Positions 35,497 through 43,829 of a DNA stretch of 64,000 nucleotides are shown in pieces. Position 1 is the stretch's first letter. Each line of letters begins with the position of its first letter. Below the pieces are notes generated by a model that searched no databases, was not told where the DNA came from, and worked only from the letters and a program-made list of their open reading frames with translations. A program made the position numbers and the translations under genes. The stretch is from SZUA-442 sp035461905 (GTDB taxonomy: Bacteria > Actinomycetota > Acidimicrobiia > Spongiisociales > UBA5794), in assembly GCA_035461905.1 (NCBI GenBank), contig DATHUV010000143.1, forward strand, positions 1-64,000, given 5' to 3'.

Positions 35497-37317
35497 TCAG
35501 GGGTCAGGTTCGGGATCCGGAGGGGGCTCCGTCATCGTCGTGGTCGTCGTCTCGGGCACTGTGGTCGTGGTGGTCGTTGGCGGCTCAGCGGTGGTCGTCG
35601 TCGTGGTCGGCGGCTGCGTCGTGGTCGTCGTCTCGGGCACTGTGGTCGTGGTGGGTGGCACGGTCGTGGTCGTCGTCGGGGGAGGGTCCTCGCGGGGCTC
35701 CCTGTAGAACCAGGTCCAATCCTGGGTCGTGACCCTGCCATCTGGCCACGTCATGACCCGCGTGATCGTGTTCCCCGACCGCTCCGATTCGCAGGTCCTG
35801 CCTCCGTTGTTCCCGTAGAAGGTCACGGTGATCGACGACGGTGTGTATGACGTGTCGATGTAGACGATCGCGTCGGAGTCATTCCGGAACTTCACGTCGG
35901 GAGCGGGGTACCCCAGCGTTGCCTCCCTGACGAATGGGTAGCGAGAGATGTAGAGGCTGTGGGGCTGGTGGAACACATCCTCGTAGCACCCGAAGAACAC
36001 GGCGTTGTAGAAGGTCGTCGCGAACTGGCTCGTACCGCCCCCGATGTTGGCGGGGTTGTCGCAGCACTCGACACGGCCGTTGATGATCGCACCTGCACGG
36101 ACGTAGCCCTTTGCGAGCGTCCGCTGCCCCGCCGTGTCGTTGATCGAGAACGTTTCGCCCGGCATCACGATCGAACCCCGGATCGTGTCGGCGAGCAGTT
36201 GGATGTTCCTCACCCTGTTCTCGCAGCACGGATGGTTCGTCGTGAAGGTGGAGACCTCACCGAGCGGTCCCATGGCTTCGGCCATCGCGGTCGTGAAGGC
36301 CGCTTCCTCCCCCTCCGTCATCGGCAGCACGGCCGTCCCGTTGCTGAGGGCAGCACGCGTCACTGCAGCAGGCACCGCCGCGAGATCGACCTTCAGCCCC
36401 GTGACCGACGGTATGACCGTGAAGGTCTTCGTCACGTCGTTGAATGAGAAGGTCGCATCGCGCGGCGCGATGGTGAACTCGTCTGCGGTCCGGGAGGCGA
36501 TCTCGCGCAGGACGGCATCGTCGAGGGACACGTCGAGGGTCGCGGGGGAGTTGATGACGACCTCGGATCGGAGGGCAGAGGCCAAGCCCGTTGGAGTGAA
36601 CATCATCGTGGCGGATTGGCCGGGCCTGCGCAGGACGACAGGTTCGCCGATGAGCCTGTTCGCCTTCGCAACCGCGACGTCGACATCGGCACGTGTGACT
36701 GCAGGATCGAGCGGAATGAGCGGGAGCGAGACGGGGGAGCGTTCGGGCACTTCCAGTTGGGAAGCGATGAGGGGAATCGACGCGTCGACGTCGATGACGA
36801 GCCCCGGCCTCGGGTACTCGGGTACTGCAACGCCGTTCTCGACGAGCACGGCTCCCTCGTACGCCGGTTTTCCTATCGCCGTCCGGGAGAGGCCCGAGAG
36901 CAGCGCTGCGAGCGCGTCACGGTCGAACGACACGGGAACCTCGATCTCCTCGGTCGACGACCACGTGGCGAACCATGCGCGGAAGTTGGACAGCATCCCG
37001 TCGGCACGTCGGAGCGTGAGGGCCTCGTCGACCACGGCTTGCTCATCGACGGCAAGGCCGACGTCTGCGGGGTCGAGTTCCACCGTCTTCCCGTCTATGA
37101 CGAGCACGACGGGCTGGGACACGAGCCGTTCCTCGTATGCCGCCATCGCCGTGAGGGCCTTCTCGGCAGGGAGGCGCGAAAGGTCGATTCCCGCTGCCTC
37201 GACGCCCCGGCTGACATTGCCGTCTGAGACGATCTCGTCATGGACATAGCCCGCACCGACGAACAGCACCGCGACGAGCGGGACGGCAACCGCTGCAGCG
37301 ATGAGGTAACGATTCAT
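35497..37317 (-). CDS. VanW-family exported protein with peptidoglycan-binding-like repeats
   Basis: 606 aa. N-terminal helix 1-~22, then two YoaR/PG_binding_4-like repeats (about 60-210 and 230-340), then the VanW domain (about 370-520: NHPCCENRVRNIQLLADT, PGETFSIND, ANIGGGTSQFATTFYNAVFF). It ends in a threonine-proline tail of about 60 residues that may span the wall. Two CC pairs are unusual. VanW proteins are linked to vancomycin-resistance clusters and peptidoglycan, but their reaction is unknown. ATG 37317 follows GGAGAGC. Confidence 0.85.
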   Translation of the reverse strand: MNRYLIAAAVAVPLVAVLFVGAGYVHDEIVSDGNVSRGVEAAGIDLSRLPAEKALTAMAAYEERLVSQPVVLVIDGKTVELDPADVGLAVDEQAVVDEALTLRRADGMLSNFRAWFATWSSTEEIEVPVSFDRDALAALLSGLSRTAIGKPAYEGAVLVENGVAVPEYPRPGLVIDVDASIPLIASQLEVPERSPVSLPLIPLDPAVTRADVDVAVAKANRLIGEPVVLRRPGQSATMMFTPTGLASALRSEVVINSPATLDVSLDDAVLREIASRTADEFTIAPRDATFSFNDVTKTFTVIPSVTGLKVDLAAVPAAVTRAALSNGTAVLPMTEGEEAAFTTAMAEAMGPLGEVSTFTTNHPCCENRVRNIQLLADTIRGSIVMPGETFSINDTAGQRTLAKGYVRAGAIINGRVECCDNPANIGGGTSQFATTFYNAVFFGCYEDVFHQPHSLYISRYPFVREATLGYPAPDVKFRNDSDAIVYIDTSYTPSSITVTFYGNNGGRTCESERSGNTITRVMTWPDGRVTTQDWTWFYREPREDPPPTTTTTVPPTTTTVPETTTTTQPPTTTTTTAEPPTTTTTTVPETTTTTMTEPPPDPEPDP

Positions 37318-37407
37318 GCTCTCCGGTCCCTGGCGACGACCACGGAGTGTACGAACGGACACAGGAAACGACAGGTTTCTCCTTCGACGCGAAGGATTTG
37401 TGCGGCG

Positions 37408-37854
37408 TCAGTTCGCGTCCGAGACGCGGGTCAGGACGGTGGTGAGGGTCTCGAGCTCGTCGGGCGTGCAGTGGTCTCCGAAGTACTCCTGGATGCCGCG
37501 AAGGTGGAGCCTCCCTGCTTCGACGAAGCGGCTCCTTCCCGTGTCGGTGAGCGAAACCTCCATGCCGCGCCGATCGGCGTCACAAACCGCCCTCTCGACC
37601 AGACCGTGGCGCTCGAGGCGGTCCACCAGCCGGGTCGCAGCGCTGCGCGACAGGATCATCCCGTCTGCGATCTCGTTCATGCGGAGGCGCTGACCGGGGG
37701 CGCTGGCGAGTTGGAGGAGCACCTCGTACCACCCGAGATTCATACCGACCCGGGCCCTGAGATCGGCCTCGAGTCGATGGTTGACCCTCGAGTGGGCGAC
37801 GAGGAGAGACCTCCATGCCTCGGTCGTCTCGGTCGATCGGATGCGAATCGTCAT
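37408..37854 (-). CDS. MarR-family transcriptional regulator
   Basis: 148 aa. Winged helix-turn-helix: NEIADGMILSRSAATRLVDRLERHGLVERA, with the wing CDADRRGMEVSLTDTG. ATG 37854 (MTIRIRSTE) is preferred; the frame extends upstream by another 12 codons. Divergent from the YceI gene; the shared 94-bp region carries two inverted repeats, one reaching into the MarR upstream sequence, so it probably controls both. The ligand is unknown. Confidence 0.85.
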   Translation of the reverse strand: MTIRIRSTETTEAWRSLLVAHSRVNHRLEADLRARVGMNLGWYEVLLQLASAPGQRLRMNEIADGMILSRSAATRLVDRLERHGLVERAVCDADRRGMEVSLTDTGRSRFVEAGRLHLRGIQEYFGDHCTPDELETLTTVLTRVSDAN

Positions 37855-37873
37855 GAGCAGAGGGTACGGCGAA

Positions 37874-37916
37874 ATAGTTGAAATATGCAACTATCCTGAT
37901 GGTTGCATGCAGCAAC
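37874..37916. promoter_or_regulatory. Twin MarR-type operator between marR and yceI
   Basis: Two inverted repeats of the same GTTG/CAAC core stand 7 bp apart in the divergent promoter region. The first is ATAGTTG-7-CAACTAT (37874-37880 with 37888-37894); the second is GTTGC-5-GCAAC (37902-37906 with 37912-37916). Both match MarR operator size. The first lies 20 bp upstream of the MarR start and the second 33 bp before the YceI start, so repression of both genes is plausible. Confidence 0.65.
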
Positions 37917-37948
37917 TGTTGCAGTCAGGAACGAATATGGAGGTTTCC

Positions 37949-38566
37949 ATGACAACGGACAACGTAATGACGGACGACGTAGCATCGGACACGATGTCCC
38001 TCACACGGTCGGTGGACGGCAAGGAAGTGCCTGCAGTCGGCACGTGGACGCTCGATCCCACGCACACGCAGGCCGAATTCATCGCACGGCACCTCATGGT
38101 GACAAAGGTACGCGGAGGCTTCCAGGAGCTCGCAGGCACGATCGTGGTCGCAGAAGATCCCCGTGACTCGAAGGTCGAAGTCGTTCTCAACGTGGCTTCG
38201 GTGACATCGGGGACCGAGGATCGCGACGCACACCTCAAGTCCGCCGACTTCTTCGATGCCGAGACCTACCCGGAGATCCGGTTCGTTTCCACCAAGGTCG
38301 AGCCCAGTGGATCGGGCAGGGGCGCTGCCTGGAAGCTCACGGGAGAACTCACAATCAAGGACGTCACGAAGCCCGTGACCCTCAACTTCGACTTCATGGG
38401 AATCACGAATGACCCCTGGGGCAACGCGAAGGCCGCGTTCTCGGCGTCCACCGAGGTCGCTCGTGAGGACTGGGGACTCACCTGGAACGTCGCCCTCGAG
38501 GGTGGTGGCGTGCTCGTCTCCAAGACGGTCAAGCTCGAGATCGAGGCTCAGGCCACACTCGGCTGA
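37949..38566 (+). CDS. YceI-family lipid-binding protein
   Basis: 205 aa. The YceI lipocalin-like beta barrel starts after a 35-residue lead: VGTWTLDPTHTQAEFIARHLMV, then VRGGFQELAGTIVV, HLKSADFFDAETYPEIRFVS, and GELTIKDVTKPVTLNFDF. YceI proteins bind isoprenoid chains. No signal peptide, so cytoplasmic, unlike E. coli YceI. ATG 37949 has GGAGG five bases upstream; an earlier in-frame ATG at 37937 lies inside that site. Divergent from, and likely controlled by, the MarR protein. Confidence 0.85.
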   Translation: MTTDNVMTDDVASDTMSLTRSVDGKEVPAVGTWTLDPTHTQAEFIARHLMVTKVRGGFQELAGTIVVAEDPRDSKVEVVLNVASVTSGTEDRDAHLKSADFFDAETYPEIRFVSTKVEPSGSGRGAAWKLTGELTIKDVTKPVTLNFDFMGITNDPWGNAKAAFSASTEVAREDWGLTWNVALEGGGVLVSKTVKLEIEAQATLG

Positions 38567-38594
38567 TCGGTCCCGCCAGCAGACGAGGAATCGA

Positions 38595-38633
38595 AGGATC
38601 TGGCCGTCCGGTTCTGCCGGGCGGTCAGATCCT
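38595..38633. terminator. Hairpin at the end of yceI and the convergent barrel gene
   Basis: A long stem of 17 bp with two mismatches (38595-38611 with 38617-38633, loop TTCTG) lies between the YceI stop and the converging small barrel gene, whose last codons it covers. Bidirectional terminator likely; the sequence after it on the plus strand is CTTCTC rather than a T-run. Confidence 0.65.
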
Positions 38634-38942
38634 CTTCTCGTCCGTCATCAGCTCCCAGAACTCGATCTCGCTCTCGATGGTGACGTCGCGCAGTTGGGCG
38701 CTCACGTCCTCGAGTCCCTCCACGCGAACGCGGTCGTCCCGGTATGGCGTCACGAGCGCGTCGTCCGTCCACTCCATCACGACCGTGTTGCGGGCCCCCG
38801 GCGTCGTGCCGCTGTTGAAGTAGACACGGCTGGGGCCGCGGGTTCCCGCCGCCTCGTAGGCCTTGCCTATGTCGCTGATCAGGGTCGCTGCGCGGCGTGC
38901 CTCGCCTGGTTTGGTCGTGTAGATGCGGCGAACGACGTACAT
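38625..38942 (-). CDS. Small dimeric alpha/beta-barrel-like protein, unknown
   Basis: 105 aa. YVVRRIYTTKPGEARRAATLI at the start and VVMEWTD in the middle suggest a dimeric alpha-beta barrel (ABM/NIPSNAP-like) fold, but the match is not certain. A soluble protein with no clear catalytic residues. Convergent with YceI. It precedes the SRPBCC gene on the same strand by about 64 bp, so both may be read together with that gene first. Confidence 0.55.
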   Translation of the reverse strand: MYVVRRIYTTKPGEARRAATLISDIGKAYEAAGTRGPSRVYFNSGTTPGARNTVVMEWTDDALVTPYRDDRVRVEGLEDVSAQLRDVTIESEIEFWELMTDEKRI

Positions 38943-39006
38943 GGTTCCTCCGGGTTCGTGTGTTCGACTCGTGATGTGACGCTAGCGCGTGGCGCGCAGG
39001 CCTCGG

Positions 39007-39480
39007 TCATGCGTGGTGGGCGACCTGAAGGTCGAGAACCTGGCTCCAGGCGCTCTCGAAATACGCGAGGTAGGCGTCCCAATCGTCACCATCGAGGAAG
39101 CCTGTGTGGACGAGGCGTACGTCGGTGTGGCCATCGCCACCATCGGAGAAGGTGATGACCACCCATGTGTTGACCGGGCGAAGGGCCAAGTGCGGTGGCG
39201 CATTCCAGGTGAACGAAACCATCTCTCCCGGCACGTACGCCAGGAAGCGGCACCCTTCGCTTCCCCGGGCCCCCGGTGGCGCATCCGGGTCGAAGAACAA
39301 CTCGATGGGTCCACCGACACGCAGTTCGATGTTCGTCCTCGGTACGGGCCACCACGCGGTGAGCGAGTCCGACGATGTCCAGTCGCGCCATGCTGACAGC
39401 GGATCGGTCCCCACTGTGCGCTCCACCACGAGCGCGCGGATGCCTTCCCCGGTTCCGTGAATGGTCGACGTGTCGAACAC
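39007..39480 (-). CDS. AHSA1/SRPBCC-domain protein
   Basis: 157 aa. The AHSA1 (activator of Hsp90-like) SRPBCC fold is shown by LSAWRDWTSSDSLTAWWP, ELRVGGPIELFF, VSFTWNAPPHL, TDVRLVHTGF and the terminal helix AYFESAWSQVLDLQ. Binds an unknown hydrophobic ligand. Probably co-transcribed with the small barrel gene downstream. Start at ATG 39480; the next gene to the right is divergent. Confidence 0.8.
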   Translation of the reverse strand: MFDTSTIHGTGEGIRALVVERTVGTDPLSAWRDWTSSDSLTAWWPVPRTNIELRVGGPIELFFDPDAPPGARGSEGCRFLAYVPGEMVSFTWNAPPHLALRPVNTWVVITFSDGGDGHTDVRLVHTGFLDGDDWDAYLAYFESAWSQVLDLQVAHHA

Positions 39481-39553
39481 GATGCGCTCCTTTCAACGGC
39501 TTCGTGGGACACTACTCCACGGAAGGGGCGGGATCCGGCGACCGGGAGTGGGA

Positions 39554-40108
39554 ATGAGGCGACTCAGCGCGTGGTACCTGCGAATCCGTGGATGGACGTT
39601 CGAGGGCGGACTCCCTGACGAGCCACGCTTCATCGTCGTCGCGTATCCCCACACGACCAACTGGGACTTCTTCATGTTCCTGGCGGCCCTGTCGCACTTC
39701 GACCTCGACGCCCGGTTCCTCGGAGCCAGGGGCCTGTTCGTGGGGCCATTCGGTTGGTACCTGCGGCACATGGGAGGCATTCCCGTCGATCCCGCTACGC
39801 CAGGTGACTCCGTGAGGGCTGCCGTCCATGCATTCGATGAGGGTGGGCCGATGGTTCTCGTTCTCGCACCTGAGGGCACCCGGGCGAGAACCTCGCGGTG
39901 GCGGACAGGGTTCGCGCGAATCGCCGATGCGGTCGACGTCCCTGTCGTCATGGCGTACATCGACGGACCCACCAAGCGGATCGGCCTCGGCCCTGCGGTG
40001 CGCGTCGCGGGGGACCCTGATGCGTGGATGGACACGGCGAGGGGGTTCTACGCCGACAAGCACGGGCTCAAACCCGAGAACCGCGGACCCGTGTCGTTCG
40101 AGGCGTGA
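39554..40108 (+). CDS. 1-acyl-sn-glycerol-3-phosphate acyltransferase-like protein
   Basis: 184 aa, PlsC-like acyltransferase. The catalytic HX4D is PHTTNWD near residues 31-38, the glycerophosphate site is the PEGTR motif (LAPEGTRARTSRWRTGF), with MGGIPVD between. It would acylate a lysophospholipid or similar acceptor at the membrane. Small size and the HTTNWD variant place it in the divergent 'acyltransferase' subgroup rather than true PlsC. ATG 39554 (MRRLSAWYLRIRGW). Converges on the phosphoribosyltransferase gene, whose stop lies six bases on. Confidence 0.8.
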   Translation: MRRLSAWYLRIRGWTFEGGLPDEPRFIVVAYPHTTNWDFFMFLAALSHFDLDARFLGARGLFVGPFGWYLRHMGGIPVDPATPGDSVRAAVHAFDEGGPMVLVLAPEGTRARTSRWRTGFARIADAVDVPVVMAYIDGPTKRIGLGPAVRVAGDPDAWMDTARGFYADKHGLKPENRGPVSFEA

Positions 40109-40114
40109 CGTTCG

Positions 40115-40624
40115 TCAGGCTTCGTCGACGCCCCTCTCCGGCTCTGCAACCGGCGGCCGGTCGCTCCAGGGGAAGTTGATCCACAGATGGGTACGGCGCC
40201 AGACGTAGTCGCATTTCACGACCGAATGGGGTTTCTGGTAGATGACGGCCGTGCGCACCTCGGCCACCTTGCCCTCGCAGAATCGGCTCACGCTCTCGAG
40301 TGTGTGCCCCGTGTCCGCGACGTCATCGGCGATGAGGATGCTCTTGTCGTGGAGATCCACGAAGTCGGGTGCCGGCGGAAGGATTCGGGGCACCTCGAGG
40401 CGTTGGTCGACTCCGATGTAGAACTCGACGTTCATCGTGTAGGTGTTCTTGACGGACAGCGCATACCCGAGTGCCCCGCCGATGAGGAGCCCGCCGCGGG
40501 CGATCGAAAGGATCATGTCGGGCCTGAACCCGTCGTCCGCGATCATCTGGGCCAGCTCCCTGCTCGCCCGTCCGAAGGCTTCCCACGTCATGATCTCGCG
40601 TTCATCACGCACGTTCGTCGACAC
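40115..40624 (-). CDS. Phosphoribosyltransferase
   Basis: 169 aa type I PRTase. The 13-residue PRPP motif is SILIADDVADTGHTL (about 92-106), preceded by SIARGGLLIGG and followed by a WINFPW hood-type end. Likely a purine-base or xanthine/hypoxanthine salvage PRTase of the small actinobacterial group. I use GTG 40624 because relatives carry about ten residues before the TWEAFG motif; ATG 40591 is the alternative. Downstream of, and possibly expressed with, nothing recognisable: a decayed HNH fragment lies immediately upstream. Confidence 0.8.
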   Translation of the reverse strand: MSTNVRDEREIMTWEAFGRASRELAQMIADDGFRPDMILSIARGGLLIGGALGYALSVKNTYTMNVEFYIGVDQRLEVPRILPPAPDFVDLHDKSILIADDVADTGHTLESVSRFCEGKVAEVRTAVIYQKPHSVVKCDYVWRRTHLWINFPWSDRPPVAEPERGVDEA

Positions 40625-40670
40625 TAGTGCCCTGTCACGGGACCGACTATTCCCAGCGTCGCCGGAGCGT

Positions 40671-40985
40671 TCAGGGTGATCGGTTTCGTGTGGTGTAGGT
40701 TCGTCCGGTTTGGTGGTCCATTGGGGTTGCCCGTTGGGGAGGCGCTGGTAGGTCCAGTTGGATCGGTGTCGGATGCGGTGGCAGTGCCGACACAGGGGTG
40801 TCAACCCATGCCACCTCCGGGCCACCCGACCCGAACGGCACCTCCCACGGATCAACCGAAACAGGATCAACCGAAACAGCATCAACCGAAACAGCATCAA
40901 CCAAATCAGTGTCCATCGATACCGAGTCGACCGAAACAGGGTCGATCCCGGCCTGACCATCCGCGGTGTTTCTCAATCCGAGCAT
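40671..40985 (-). pseudogene. HNH endonuclease fragment (DUF222/REP13E12-like), decayed
   Basis: The 480 bases between the PRTase and the helicase (40625-41104) hold no intact gene. One minus frame gives LTPLCRHCHRIRHRSNWTYQ and RLPNGQPQWTT, the end of the HNH domain in DUF222/13E12 proteins. The expected final TGRTYTT lies in the neighbouring frame (MDHQTGRTYTTRNRSP), which shows a frameshift near 40710. The upstream part has become VSVD-type repeats, and the N-terminal DUF222 domain is missing. A remnant of a repeated actinobacterial element; not a functional enzyme. Confidence 0.65.
40850..40939 (+). repeat. Six tandem 15-bp units in the HNH remnant
   Basis: Consensus GATCAACCGAAACAG. Units 40850-40864 and 40865-40879 are identical; 40880-40894 differs by one base and 40895-40909 by three; 40910-40924 is diverged; 40925-40939 is recognisable again. 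On the minus strand they encode the pentapeptide VSVDx in one frame and LFRLI-type in another. Probable slippage-expanded linker of the decayed HNH gene. Confidence 0.8.
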
Positions 40986-41104
40986 GCCTCATGATCTCAG
41001 CCCGGTATGACACATTCCGGACAACGGCATCCCGGTCCTGAAGCGACCGGTTGGGGGGGTGACGATCCCGCGCAATCCCGGAGCCAGCGGCTAGGATCGA
41101 ACAC

Positions 41105-43156
41105 ATGTTCGACACATCGACAGAGGCTCCCTCGTATCTCGAGGGGTTGAACGAGGACCAACGCACGGCTGTCCTGCACGGACCGGGTCCGCTCCTGATC
41201 GTCGCCGGAGCCGGAACCGGCAAGACGCGGACCCTTGCCGCTCGGGTCGCCCACCTCATCGAGACGGGTACACCCGCCGAGCGCATCATGCTCCTGACAT
41301 TCACGCGCCGTGCGGCCGCAGAGATGGTTCGGCGCGCAGACGCCGCAGTCGATGGTGCCGACGCCTCGCCGGTGTGGGGAGGGACGTTCCATGCCACGGC
41401 GCATCGCCTCCTTCGAAGGTACGGAAGGGCTGTCGGGCTCGACGAGGGGTTCACGGTCCTCGACCGAGCGGACGTCGAATCGCTCTTCGGCATGGTTCGC
41501 ACGGATCTCGGTCATGGACGGTCGCGGGTGCGGTTCCCGCGAAAGGAGACGATCGCGTCCATCTACTCGCGCGTTGTCAACGCACAGACGCCGCTGGGCG
41601 ACACGCTCGAGGAACGTTTCCCGTGGTGCTCGGAACACGGGGACGACCTCAAGGAGATCTTCCGCGAGTTCACGAGGCGCAAGCAGGCGACCAACGTCGT
41701 CGACTACGACGACCTGCTCGTGTATTGGCGTGGGCTCATGGCGTCGGGGGCCGGCGAAGCCGTCCGGTCCGACTTCGATCACGTCCTCGTCGACGAGTAT
41801 CAGGACACGAATCAGATCCAGGCAGACATCCTCTTCGACCTCTGCGGTGCCGAGGGGAACCTCTCGGTGGTAGGGGACGATGCGCAATCCATCTACTCGT
41901 TCCGGGCGGCGAGGGTGGAGAACATCCTCGGCTTCGCGGATCGCTACCCCGGCGCCACGGTCGTCAGCCTCGAGCGCAACTATCGCTCGACTCCCCAGAT
42001 CCTCGACGTGTCGAACGCGATCATCGCCGCTTCCGAGACGGCATTCGACAAGGAGTTGTGGACGGAGCGTCCCATCGGCGCATACCCCGAGCTCATCACG
42101 TGCTTCGACGAGGCGGCCCAGGCCGACTGGGTTTGCGACAGGGTGCTCGAGCTACGGGAGCGGGGCATCGCGCTCAGGGATCAGGCCGTCCTCTTCCGGA
42201 CCGGCCACCACTCGGGTGGGCTGGAGCTCGAACTCGGTCGAAGGCACATCCCGTTCGTGAAGTTCGGCGGCCTGACGTTCATGGAGTCCGCACACGTGAA
42301 GGACCTGCTGGCGATGCTGCGGATCATCGACAATCCGCGGGACGAGCTCGCATGGAACCGCGTTCTTCTCTCGATGCCCGGAGTCGGGCCAGCGACCGCT
42401 ACGAAGATCATGACGCACCTCGGAGAGGTGGCGGCCTCCGCCGACGACCTCTCGATACTCGACGCGTTCCTGACCTACGACGTTCCGGTGTCGCTCGAGA
42501 CACGCGAGGTGATCGGCCTGCTCCGTACGGGACTCACCGATGCGCGCGGAACGGGCTCAGAGCCCTCGCCGGCGGAGCAGATCGACGCCCTCACTCCGTT
42601 CTGCGCTGCGGTGTTCCCCATCTCGTACGAGGACGCTGCGGCCCGAATGGCCGACATCGAGCACCTCGCCGCGCTCGGGGCGGGCTACCCCGACCGCTCC
42701 CGGTTCCTCGCCGAGATCACCCTCGATCCCCCGGCGAGCTCCAGCGGATACGCCGACGCTCCCCACCTCGACGACGACTACCTCGTGCTCTCGACCATCC
42801 ACTCCGCCAAAGGTGGTGAGTGGAGCGCGGTCACCGTGATCCACGCTGCCGACGGCAACATCCCATCGGACATGGCGCTCGGCGAGCCCGGCGGTCTCGA
42901 GGAGGAACGGCGTCTCCTGTATGTCGCGTTGACACGGGCGAAGGATCATCTCGCCGTGACGGTGCCACAGCGCTTCTACCACCATCGCCGGTCGATGAAC
43001 GGAGCGCACACGTATGCGCTCGCAAGCCGATTCCTCGACGCCGCCTCCGGTCTCTTCGAGACGGCTTCGTTCGGCGCACCCTCCCGATCCGAGTCAGCTG
43101 CATGGTCCGGGCAGGGAACGGACGTCATCGAGAGGCTCTCGGCGCTGTGGGAGTGA
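41105..43156 (+). CDS. UvrD/Rep-family ATP-dependent DNA helicase
   Basis: 683 aa superfamily 1A helicase, 3'-5' type. Motif I/Walker A is VAGAGTGKTRT (Lys40), preceded by the Q motif LNEDQRTAVLHG; Ia is TFTRRAAAEM; II is VLVDEYQDTNQIQ (~225); III is LSVVGDDAQSIYSFRAA; IV is LERNYRSTPQI; V is LSTIHSAKGGEWSAV; VI is RRLLYVALTRAKDHLAV (~605). Smaller than PcrA/UvrD1 and without their C-terminal RNA-polymerase-binding tail. Starts with its own ATG at 41105. Roles in repair or recombination. Confidence 0.9.
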   Translation: MFDTSTEAPSYLEGLNEDQRTAVLHGPGPLLIVAGAGTGKTRTLAARVAHLIETGTPAERIMLLTFTRRAAAEMVRRADAAVDGADASPVWGGTFHATAHRLLRRYGRAVGLDEGFTVLDRADVESLFGMVRTDLGHGRSRVRFPRKETIASIYSRVVNAQTPLGDTLEERFPWCSEHGDDLKEIFREFTRRKQATNVVDYDDLLVYWRGLMASGAGEAVRSDFDHVLVDEYQDTNQIQADILFDLCGAEGNLSVVGDDAQSIYSFRAARVENILGFADRYPGATVVSLERNYRSTPQILDVSNAIIAASETAFDKELWTERPIGAYPELITCFDEAAQADWVCDRVLELRERGIALRDQAVLFRTGHHSGGLELELGRRHIPFVKFGGLTFMESAHVKDLLAMLRIIDNPRDELAWNRVLLSMPGVGPATATKIMTHLGEVAASADDLSILDAFLTYDVPVSLETREVIGLLRTGLTDARGTGSEPSPAEQIDALTPFCAAVFPISYEDAAARMADIEHLAALGAGYPDRSRFLAEITLDPPASSSGYADAPHLDDDYLVLSTIHSAKGGEWSAVTVIHAADGNIPSDMALGEPGGLEEERRLLYVALTRAKDHLAVTVPQRFYHHRRSMNGAHTYALASRFLDAASGLFETASFGAPSRSESAAWSGQGTDVIERLSALWE

Positions 43157-43267
43157 TCAGCCGCGCCTGAGGGTGCCCGACCCGCTGATGCGCCGGGGTC
43201 AGGAGTACGGGACGAGCGCCCCACGCATGACCCGGGGTCGACCACCGTCATCAGATATGCTGCTCCC

Positions 43268-43750
43268 GTGCCTGACAAGCTGCGATACGAGATCGACCTA
43301 TCGGATCCAGTTCCAAGTGTCGCGTCAAACGGTGACCTCCGAGTCAGAACCGTTGCCCCGGCCGATCTCGACGGCCTCGCCAGGCTCATGCTCGATGCGT
43401 ACGTCGGCACCATCGACTACGACGACGAGGGCATCGAGGACGCCATGGAGGAGGTCCGATCGTTCATCGATGATGATGACGCGCTGCTCGACAGGTCCTA
43501 CGTCGTTGAAGAGGACGGAGAGATCATCTCCGCCGTCCTCGTTTCCATGTCGCATGGTCGACCCTTCATCGGCTACGTGATGACCCTCCCGTCACACAAG
43601 AACCGGGGACTGGCACGGTTCGTGATCACACATGCCCTCTCGCAGCTCGCCGATGATGGCCACGACCGCGTCGTCCTCTACATCACCGACGGGAACATTC
43701 CGTCCGAAAAGGTCTTTCGCTCTCTCGGTGCGGTTCACGTTCCCTCCTGA
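43268..43750 (+). CDS. GNAT-like N-acetyltransferase
   Basis: 160 aa. After a 20-residue acidic lead the GNAT fold appears: VRTVAPADLDGLARLMLDAYVG, SYVVEEDGEIISAVLV, VMTLPSHKNRGLARFVI (the KNRGLA acetyl-CoA loop) and NIPSEKVFRSLGAV. GTG start at 43268. Soluble acetyltransferase with unknown acceptor. It converges on the esterase gene, with 79 bases between stops. Confidence 0.75.
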   Translation: MPDKLRYEIDLSDPVPSVASNGDLRVRTVAPADLDGLARLMLDAYVGTIDYDDEGIEDAMEEVRSFIDDDDALLDRSYVVEEDGEIISAVLVSMSHGRPFIGYVMTLPSHKNRGLARFVITHALSQLADDGHDRVVLYITDGNIPSEKVFRSLGAVHVPS

Positions 43751-43829
43751 CAGCCGCTCGAGGTCGACCAATCCGAGTGGCAAGGAGGGGCACGTGCGTG
43801 AGGTCGCCGCGTCGTACCGCCGGCGTGGC

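Noticed and set aside
35520..35690. Long plus-strand open frames rich in Val and Ser (and other frames) across GTGGTCGTC repeats
   Set aside because: They are the complement of the VanW protein's Thr-Pro tail and its repeat codons, not a separate gene.
40850..40939. Short tandem repeats suggesting a CRISPR array
   Set aside because: The units are 15 bp and directly joined with no spacers; they are linker repeats of a decayed HNH gene.
39480..41123. The SRPBCC gene and the helicase gene both begin MFDTST
   Set aside because: Only six residues agree and the codons differ afterward, so it looks like chance.
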